A stretch of DNA of 64,000 nucleotides, taken from NCBI RefSeq assembly GCF_041583195.1, contig NZ_JBFHGL010000006.1:62001-126000 (forward strand), written 5' to 3'. Source of the DNA: Sulfurimonas sp. GTDB taxonomy: Bacteria; Campylobacterota; Campylobacteria; Campylobacterales; Sulfurimonadaceae. This document shows, in pieces, positions 57,649-64,000 of this stretch (position 1 is its first letter; every line of letters begins with the position of its first letter). A program made the position numbers and the translations under genes. Under the pieces are notes generated by a model. It made no database searches, had not been told where the DNA came from, and worked only from the letters and a program-made list of their open reading frames with translations.

Positions 57649-60093
57649 ATGCGAAAAATCCCATTTACAGTATCAGCTAGAACAGCGAGATTAATTGGTA
57701 GAGAAAATATTGCCTCATCTAAAGGCGCTATTGTTGAGCTAGTAAAAAACTGTTATGATGCAGATAGTCCTATTGCCATAATATATTTTAAAAGAATAAT
57801 TGAAACTGTTATTGAAAAAGAAATTATAGATGGAAAAGAAGTAGACGTAGAAAATAAAGTTGATAAAAGTGAGTTGTTTATTATTGATGCTGGTGAAGGT
57901 ATGACGGAGCAAATAATAAAAAAACATTGGATGACTATAGGAACTAATAATAAAGAATCAGATTTTTTTACAAAAAGTGGAAGAGTCAAAGCTGGAGCTA
58001 AAGGAATAGGACGATTTGCATTAGATAAACTTGGTGATAAATGTGAGATGATTACAAAGTTTAATCCTAAAGTCCATAAAGATGTGGATGACAATGGTCA
58101 AGATACAAACTTTAAGGCTTATCAATGGGAAGTAGATTGGACTGACTTTGAAGGTGCTGGAAAAACTATTGATCAAGTTAGTGCGACATTGATTGGTGCA
58201 GAAGAATTAGATTTAAAAGATTATTTATTAAATGAAATTAATGATGAAAATATTAAGAATGTAATACAAAACTATAGTTTTGAATATGGGACCATATTTA
58301 AAATTAGTAGTTTAAGAGATGAGTGGGAAGACTTTTATGTAGAACAGGTTTTTAATGATTTAGAAGTATTAGTTCCCCCAAAAGAACAAAATACTTTTGA
58401 GTTATATCTTTATAGTAGTGAAAATCCAAATGAATATGGACAACTGATAGGTTCTATTTGCGATGATTATGATTATAAATTAGTTGCAAAAGCAGATGAA
58501 AATCAAAAAGTATCTATTCGAATATACAGAGAAGAGTATGACTTAGAAAGAATAAATCCAAAACTATTTGATTATCAAGAAATGAAGGAAGATAAATTTA
58601 CATTAAAGTCATTTCAAAAAGGTTATTGGGATAAAGAAACTACATTTTCTAAATTATTACCAGGTTATGAAGAAGTTGATGCAAAGAATAACTTAGGAAA
58701 TATTGGAACTTTTGAGTTTACATTATATTTTATGAAAAAAGATTATCTGACAAAAGATATTGAAAAGTTTTTTTATAAAAAATTCAATTCTAATGAACGT
58801 AAAGCTTGGCTTGACAAATTTGGTGGAATAAAAATTTTTAGAGATGACTTTAGAGTACGTCCTTATGGAGAATCTAAAGATAGTGCTTTTGATTGGTTAG
58901 GATTAGGTGGTATAAAAAGTAAAAGTCCTGCTCCAATAGCACATAAGTCAAGAGGCTGGAAAGTTGGACCATCACATATATCAGGTGCGATTAATATATC
59001 CAGAATAGGAAATATTAATTTTCAAGATAAATCAAGTAGAGAGGGTTTACAAGAGAATGAAAGCTTCAAAATATTTAAAGAAATAATTATATCTATAATA
59101 AAAGTTTTTGAAAAAGACCGTGCACAAATTGCATATATGATGAATAAATTAGACTATGATGTCAACTTTGATAGAAGACAACAAGAGGAAGCAGACAAAT
59201 TAGCAAAAAGAATATTAGAAGAACAAGAGAGACGAAGAAAAAACAATAAGTCAGGCACAGAAGAAGATTCTGAAAAAATTCAATTGGCACAGTCTAATAA
59301 AGATAAAGATGCAAAAATTGAAAAGTTAGAAGATGAGCAAAAAACACTTAGAGGTATGGCGAGTAGTGGTATTGTTATAGCTTCATTTACTCATGAACTT
59401 GGTAATTTAAATGAAAAGTTACAAAGTAGAATGGAAAAATTAAAACAGTTATTTGCAAGGAAAGTTTCTGAAGATACATTTCAAGATGTACAAGATTATA
59501 TGAATCCTTATATATTGATGGAAGAAATGCAAAAACAAGATAATAAATTAAGTAACTGGTTAAAGTTTTCATTGGCATCAGCAAGAAGAGATAAAAGAAA
59601 AAGAAAAAAAATAAACTTAATAAATTATTTTGAAAATTTTAAAAATTCTTGGGAATCAGTACTCCAACATAGACATATTACTTTTAAACTTAATATATTA
59701 AAAAAAGACTTATATGAAATGAGATTTTTTGAAATAGATATAGATAGTATTTACAATAATTTATTAGTTAATTCAATTGAAGCTATGTCAAAAGAGAAAA
59801 CAAGAGAGATTACAATTAGTTTAAATTCAAATGACAAAGAAATAATTATTGACTATACTGATACTGGAAAAGGCTTATCAAAGGACATAGAAAATCCATA
59901 TGATATATTTGAACCTTTATATACTACAAAAAGAAATAAACATACTGGTGAGGTAATTGGTACAGGTTTAGGAATGTGGATTATAAAAACGATTGTAAAA
60001 GATTATGATGGTAGTTATAGTTTAGTATATCCAAAAAATGGTGGGTTTGGATTAAGAATCTCATTTATTAAAAAATATTTAAATAGGAGTTAG
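57649..60093 (+). CDS. MORC/MutL-like GHKL ATPase fused to a histidine kinase
   Basis: An 814-residue protein with two ATPase parts. The N-terminal one has SKGAIVELVKNCYDADS (N-box with E and N), IIDAGEGMTEQIIKKHW (G1) and KAGAKGIGRFALDK (G2), as in MORC/Hsp90-type clamps. The middle (about 200-490) is an S5-like or transducer region. A coiled coil (about 495-560) leads to a histidine kinase: H-box SFTHELGN (H582), N-box LLVNSIEAMS (N708), DTGKGLSK and GTGLGMWIIK. It heads a four-gene operon with REC, HNH and methyltransferase genes. Confidence 0.85.
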   Translation: MRKIPFTVSARTARLIGRENIASSKGAIVELVKNCYDADSPIAIIYFKRIIETVIEKEIIDGKEVDVENKVDKSELFIIDAGEGMTEQIIKKHWMTIGTNNKESDFFTKSGRVKAGAKGIGRFALDKLGDKCEMITKFNPKVHKDVDDNGQDTNFKAYQWEVDWTDFEGAGKTIDQVSATLIGAEELDLKDYLLNEINDENIKNVIQNYSFEYGTIFKISSLRDEWEDFYVEQVFNDLEVLVPPKEQNTFELYLYSSENPNEYGQLIGSICDDYDYKLVAKADENQKVSIRIYREEYDLERINPKLFDYQEMKEDKFTLKSFQKGYWDKETTFSKLLPGYEEVDAKNNLGNIGTFEFTLYFMKKDYLTKDIEKFFYKKFNSNERKAWLDKFGGIKIFRDDFRVRPYGESKDSAFDWLGLGGIKSKSPAPIAHKSRGWKVGPSHISGAINISRIGNINFQDKSSREGLQENESFKIFKEIIISIIKVFEKDRAQIAYMMNKLDYDVNFDRRQQEEADKLAKRILEEQERRRKNNKSGTEEDSEKIQLAQSNKDKDAKIEKLEDEQKTLRGMASSGIVIASFTHELGNLNEKLQSRMEKLKQLFARKVSEDTFQDVQDYMNPYILMEEMQKQDNKLSNWLKFSLASARRDKRKRKKINLINYFENFKNSWESVLQHRHITFKLNILKKDLYEMRFFEIDIDSIYNNLLVNSIEAMSKEKTREITISLNSNDKEIIIDYTDTGKGLSKDIENPYDIFEPLYTTKRNKHTGEVIGTGLGMWIIKTIVKDYDGSYSLVYPKNGGFGLRISFIKKYLNRS

Positions 60094-60094
60094 C

Positions 60095-60745
60095 ATGGAT
60101 TATAGAATATTGTATATTGATGAAGTTCAAGGCGATAGACATGATTTTCAAAGTTATGTTGAACTAAATAGTGATGAAGGAAAATTTCAAGTAGATGCAA
60201 TAGAACCGGAAGAGAATCTAGAAGAGTTTATTGAAAAAATAAATAATGAGAACTATGATGCAATTATTACAGATCATCAATTAGGGGAAGAAAAACCATC
60301 TATTCAGTATGATGGGGTAGAATTAGTTCAAGCCTTTTTAAAAGTTAGGTTGGATTATCCTTGTTTCATTTTAACTGGATGGGAAGATGATGCTATTAGA
60401 GATGGCTATGATGTGAATATTGTTTATCCTAAAGGCATAAAAAGTATAACAAGAAGTAATGTTGATAAACATCAAGCTGTTTTTATAGATAAGATTGAAA
60501 ATCAAATAAAACACCATAAAGATAAGATTTCTGCATTAGAGTCTGAATATAAAGAATTGCTAAATAAAGAGACATTAGATTCTTTTGAAGATGACAGATT
60601 AGTTGAATTAGATACTATGATTGAGAAGATGACAAATCAAAGTTCTTCTATCCCGAAAGACCTAAAAAAAAGAAATAATTTAGATGAGTTGCATAAAATG
60701 ATTAATAATACGGATACTCTTATTGAAAGATTAAAAGGGTTATAG
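60095..60745 (+). CDS. Response-regulator-like (REC) protein with helical tail
   Basis: A 216-residue protein with a REC domain in residues 1-125. The acidic pocket D9/E10 is in LYIDEVQGD, the likely phosphorylated Asp is D60 (YDAIITDHQLGE), the switch Thr is T94 (FILTGWED) and the conserved Lys is K113 (VYPKGIKS). The remaining 90 residues are helical with no DNA-binding domain. It starts 1 nt after the kinase gene, so a direct phosphorelay is likely. Confidence 0.82.
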   Translation: MDYRILYIDEVQGDRHDFQSYVELNSDEGKFQVDAIEPEENLEEFIEKINNENYDAIITDHQLGEEKPSIQYDGVELVQAFLKVRLDYPCFILTGWEDDAIRDGYDVNIVYPKGIKSITRSNVDKHQAVFIDKIENQIKHHKDKISALESEYKELLNKETLDSFEDDRLVELDTMIEKMTNQSSSIPKDLKKRNNLDELHKMINNTDTLIERLKGL

Positions 60746-60747
60746 TC

Positions 60748-61329
60748 ATGACATACTCAATACAAGAAAAAAAACCGGAAAGAGACTACACTGGGACAAA
60801 GTATAACACTTATGGTGCATATAAACCTTATCTAAGAGAAAATTTCAATAAGAGGTGTGGTTATTGTGATGGACTAGATGTTTATGCTGGAGGATCGCAA
60901 GGATTTCAAATTGACCATTTTAAGCCAAAAAAACTTTTTCCTGATTTAGAAACAGAGTATGAAAATTTAGTTTACTCTTGTCCTTATTGCAATAGGTCAA
61001 AATGGGATTACTGGAGGGATGATAAAGGTTTTATAGACCCTTGTAGTGATTTATATAGTGAAACATTATATAGAAATGATAAAGGACAAATTAAATATTA
61101 TGATGGTTGTGAGCAAGGTGAGTATATACACCAAAAACTCAAATTAGATTTAAGACGACATGAGTTAATATGGATTATAGAAAAGCTTAAAAAACAAAGC
61201 GATGATCTTGATGCTCTATCTGACAGTTTAGGAGAAGACCATCCAGAAGAGTTAACTATATTAAGAGAATTCAAAAATGTACAAAAAGAAATTAAAAAAT
61301 ATACAAATCTTTTTTATGACGAGATATAG
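60748..61329 (+). CDS. HNH endonuclease
   Basis: A 193-residue HNH nuclease: two zinc knuckles C37-x2-C40 and C78-x2-C81, and the catalytic core FQIDHFKPKKLFPDLETEYE (D56-H57) followed by NLVYSCPYCNRSKW (N73, N82). It matches the HNH family that includes PtuB- and retron-linked nucleases. It probably cuts DNA. Placed 2 nt after the REC gene and directly before the methyltransferase gene. Confidence 0.9.
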   Translation: MTYSIQEKKPERDYTGTKYNTYGAYKPYLRENFNKRCGYCDGLDVYAGGSQGFQIDHFKPKKLFPDLETEYENLVYSCPYCNRSKWDYWRDDKGFIDPCSDLYSETLYRNDKGQIKYYDGCEQGEYIHQKLKLDLRRHELIWIIEKLKKQSDDLDALSDSLGEDHPEELTILREFKNVQKEIKKYTNLFYDEI

Positions 61330-63180
61330 TTGAATCAGTCAATATATAATTATTTAAAAAATTATGATAATAATGTCGATTCAATAAATAGGCTTTTAGC
61401 ATCTGCTTTTGTTAATGTTAAAAATATTAGAATAAAGCATAATCAATATATAAAAAGTTTAATAATTACAGAAAATTGTCAAAATGAATATAATAATCTT
61501 CAAGAGTTTATTAAGTTAATAAAGAGAGTAGATAAAGAGTTTTGTTTTGAAGAACTTCTTGAGCTTTTTGAATTTGTTATTTCTCCTTCCGATAAGCTTG
61601 TTAATGGCGCAATTTATACTCCAGAAAATATTAGAAAATATATAACTAAACAATCATTTAACGAACTATCCAATAAATCTATTAATGAAATAAAGATAGC
61701 TGATATTGCTTGTGGCTGTGGAGGATTTTTAATAGATGCTAGTCTTGAACTCAGACAAAAAACAAATAAATCTTTTAAACAAATTTTTCAGGAAAATATT
61801 TTTGGCCTAGATATTCAAAAATATAGTATTGAAAGAACAGAAATATTACTTTCTCTGTTGGCGATTATTCATGGTGAAGATGAAATACAATTTAATTTCA
61901 ATTTATATGCTGCTGATTCATTAGAGTTTGAATGGAAAAAAGAAGATGAACAAATTAAAAAGAATGGTGGTTTTGATTTAATATTAGGTAATCCTCCTTA
62001 TGTTTGTTCAAGAAATATGGATAATAAAACAAAAGAACTTATGAAAAAATGGAGTACAAGTAAAACTGGACATCCTGATTTATATATTCCATTTTTTGAA
62101 ATAGGTCATAAATTATTGACAAATAATGGTGTCTTAGGCTTTATAACTGTAAATACATTTATGAATAGTGTAAATGGTCGAGCTATAAGAGAATACTTTA
62201 GTGAAGAAAAAGTACTCTTAAAAATAATAGATTTTAAAGATGAACAGATATTTAAGTCAAGAATGACATATACGTGTATATGTTTATTGGAAAAGAAGGT
62301 ATCAGATTTTGTGTATTATACCAGTACCAAGGAAGTAAATTTACAAGATGTTTCAACGCTAGAATTTAACAAAGATAGTTATGAAAGTTTAGATACTCAA
62401 AAGGGATGGAGTTTAAAGAATAGTCAGTTAGTAACAAGATTAGAATCCATAGGAAGACCATTTGGAAAAATATATAACACTAAAAGTGGTATAGCCACAT
62501 TAAAAAATCATGTGTATATTTTTAAATCAATTAAAGAAGATAAAAAATATTTTTATATGGAAGATGGAACAGCTATAGAAAAAGATGTATGTAAAGAAAT
62601 TATAAATTCAAATAACTTAAATAGATATGATGATATTGATAATTTGAAAGAAAAAATTATTTTCCCTTATACCCATAATAAAAATAATCAAGCAGTTATT
62701 ATTGAAGAAGAAATATTCTCATTGAAATTTCCTAAAGCATATGCTTATCTACTTACAAAAAAAGAATTACTAGCGACTAGAGATAAGGGAAATGGAAAAT
62801 ATCCTGTTTGGTATGCATTTGGTAGAACACAATCCCTAGATAAGATTAAGCACAAATTATTTTTTCCACAGCTTGTTAAACAAGGCTTTAAAGCTGTATT
62901 GAATAGTGATGAGAACTTGTACTTTTATAATGGAATGGCAGCATATTCAGAAAATAAAAGAAACTTACATATACTTCAAAAGCTTATAGTCTCAAGTGTG
63001 GCATGGAGTTATATAGAAAATAAATGTAAACATTATGCATCAGGATATTTTGGATTAGGGAAAAATTATTTAAAAGACTTTGGAATATATGATTTTACTG
63101 AAAAAGAAGTGAAATTTTTACTTGCTAAAATAAATTATGAGGAACTTGATAATTTTATTACATCCAAATATACAACTTAA
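61330..63180 (+). CDS. N6-adenine DNA methyltransferase (type IIG/Eco57I-like)
   Basis: A 616-residue methyltransferase with AdoMet motif I (IADIACGCGGFLIDA, near 128-142) and catalytic motif IV (LGNPPYVCSRN, near 219). The C-terminal half (about 380-600) looks like a TaqI/Eco57I-type target-recognition domain. There is no nuclease domain; the HNH protein may supply that. TTG start directly after the HNH stop. It probably marks self DNA. Confidence 0.9.
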   Translation: MNQSIYNYLKNYDNNVDSINRLLASAFVNVKNIRIKHNQYIKSLIITENCQNEYNNLQEFIKLIKRVDKEFCFEELLELFEFVISPSDKLVNGAIYTPENIRKYITKQSFNELSNKSINEIKIADIACGCGGFLIDASLELRQKTNKSFKQIFQENIFGLDIQKYSIERTEILLSLLAIIHGEDEIQFNFNLYAADSLEFEWKKEDEQIKKNGGFDLILGNPPYVCSRNMDNKTKELMKKWSTSKTGHPDLYIPFFEIGHKLLTNNGVLGFITVNTFMNSVNGRAIREYFSEEKVLLKIIDFKDEQIFKSRMTYTCICLLEKKVSDFVYYTSTKEVNLQDVSTLEFNKDSYESLDTQKGWSLKNSQLVTRLESIGRPFGKIYNTKSGIATLKNHVYIFKSIKEDKKYFYMEDGTAIEKDVCKEIINSNNLNRYDDIDNLKEKIIFPYTHNKNNQAVIIEEEIFSLKFPKAYAYLLTKKELLATRDKGNGKYPVWYAFGRTQSLDKIKHKLFFPQLVKQGFKAVLNSDENLYFYNGMAAYSENKRNLHILQKLIVSSVAWSYIENKCKHYASGYFGLGKNYLKDFGIYDFTEKEVKFLLAKINYEELDNFITSKYTT

Positions 63181-63188
63181 TAATGTAT

Positions 63189-63299
63189 TTAAAATATACC
63201 GTCAACAAAATCTCGATCACTATCTTTACTAAGTTTTGCATAGCGTTCTGTCATCTTTATGTCACTATGATTCATTAGTTTTTGGATCGTATATATAGT
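63189..63299 (-). pseudogene. C-terminal remnant of a tyrosine recombinase
   Basis: The minus strand reads TIYTIQKLMNHSDIKMTERY then AKLSKDSDRDFVDGIF and a stop at 63189. This is the His-x-Tyr end (MNHSDIKMTERYAKL) of a phage-type integrase, but no other part of the gene remains upstream. It suggests a decayed element on the right of the four-gene operon. Confidence 0.7.
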
Positions 63300-64000
63300 G
63301 TAAGCATCCCCTCAATCTATACCATAAAACATGTTCAGACCACGCTACTTCAAAAGTATATGAAGTATCAGTTAAAGGCAGTTCTCTTCCAAGTCATCCA
63401 ACAGGTATATGTATGGGATATATATGTGAATAATACAATGGATGGATACAGAAGAAAATCTCAGCAGACATATCAAATGCCAATATAGTTATAGGGAGAC
63501 CTATAATGTGTCAATAAATTATACGGAGTAGTTATTAAACTTCTCTGTATTTAAGTTACTCTTTTTTACCTTCTATGTAATTGGTGATTGTATCTTTTAT
63601 GTTTGTAACTCAATTTGTAGTTAATGGAAAAGATGGGGAATTATTATATAATGAACTTAGATATGTTTTTGGTGAGCCATTTGATGTTGCTGTTGACTTA
63701 CATGTCGAAATAAAACAGCTAAAAGTTAGAGATAGATTAATGGTGGCTAATTAGAGTACATTAAAATTGTTCCTTTACAAAAAAATTTCAATCCAACGTA
63801 TATATATACGATAATTACTCTTATGAGCAATGGTTAAAAACTGATAGTATCAAAGAGTTAAACTCAAACTTTTTTACAAAATTAGTGATGAACCACTTTA
63901 GACCATTTATAGTGGAGGATTGTTCTATTCTTATTACAAGTAGCTATCTCGTCACCAGATATAGAACTGATATAACATAATAATTTGTAAAATAAAAAAA
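63300..64000. other. Gene debris to the window end
   Basis: No intact gene. Short open stretches have coding-like sense: HATSKVYEVSVKGSSLPSHP then TGICMGYICE (near 63340-63430, plus strand), a 51-codon frame from ATG 63599 to 63754 (MFVTQFVVNGKDGELLYNEL), and a frame ending at 63980 (YDNYSYEQWLKTDSIKELNS). They look like scraps of more than one former gene. Confidence 0.45.

Noticed and set aside
57313-63180. Type II toxin-antitoxin or BREX/DISARM assignment for the operon at 57649
   Set aside because: No helicase, phosphatase (PglZ) or PLD gene is present, so BREX and DISARM do not fit; the proteins are too large and enzymatic for a toxin-antitoxin pair.
1-64000. CRISPR array
   Set aside because: No set of three or more identical repeats with unique spacers of constant length; the iteron cluster at 15068 has spacers of only 6-7 bp.

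Overview
The window is AT-rich DNA from a Campylobacterota (Epsilonproteobacteria) bacterium, most likely close to Sulfurimonas or its relatives. The main evidence is the nap operon order napA-G-H-B-F-(orf)-L-D, which lacks napC and is typical of this class, together with many small c-type cytochromes, NnrS, Hcp and a class II ribonucleotide reductase. Genus is inferred from gene content only.

Layout: (1) 1-11.4 kb is an integrated element or island: the end of a type I restriction-modification operon (hsdS, hsdM), a membrane protein + PIN-GNAT-EVE + ASCH operon, small membrane proteins, a DprA-like/phosphoribosyltransferase pair and a tyrosine integrase. It ends at a 3' fragment of tRNA-Leu(UAG). 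(2) 11.4-16.9 kb starts with a second integrase on the other side of that fragment, then an excisionase-like gene, a TetR regulator and long non-coding stretches full of direct repeats (iteron-like clusters), then small orphan genes. It looks like a second, partly decayed element. (3) 17-37.8 kb is a nitrogen-oxide respiration and stress block: three small cytochromes, a nine-gene nnrS operon with a Crp/Fnr regulator and a nitrate-sensor-like protein, hcp, another Crp/Fnr regulator, the complete nap operon, moaA and nrdJ. Eight Crp/Fnr-type palindromes (TTGAY-N4-RTCAA, one with a half-site mismatch) lie 49-68 nt upstream of start codons across the block and tie it into one regulon.

(4) 38-53.3 kb is an accessory and defence block. 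It holds two paralogous HTH-WYL regulators, a DUF2779 nuclease, McrB/McrC, a PD-(D/E)XK-like protein, a 5'-nucleotidase, ankyrin, LRR and HDAC-like proteins, and several small proteins that resemble pieces of housekeeping proteins (a DnaB helicase fragment, the C-terminal half of FtsZ, a divergent GIY-YIG-like domain). Eleven copies of a 16-bp palindrome (AGACA-N6-TGTCT) sit in the promoters here, most of them 39-48 nt before a start codon. This suggests a common WYL-controlled regulon. (5) 53.3-57.5 kb carries small membrane proteins, a lipoprotein with a divergent XRE regulator, and tiny translationally coupled genes.

(6) 57.6-63.2 kb is a compact four-gene operon: a fusion of a MORC/MutL-like GHKL ATPase with a histidine kinase, a response-regulator-like protein with all REC residues, an HNH nuclease and an N6-adenine DNA methyltransferase. 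Integrase and other gene remnants follow on its right. This operon (a restriction-like system with a built-in phosphorelay) and the WYL palindrome regulon with its housekeeping-protein fragments are the two best candidates for undescribed biology. A dispersed, partly palindromic repeat of about 90 bp occurs at 37.8, 42.8 and 57.4 kb.
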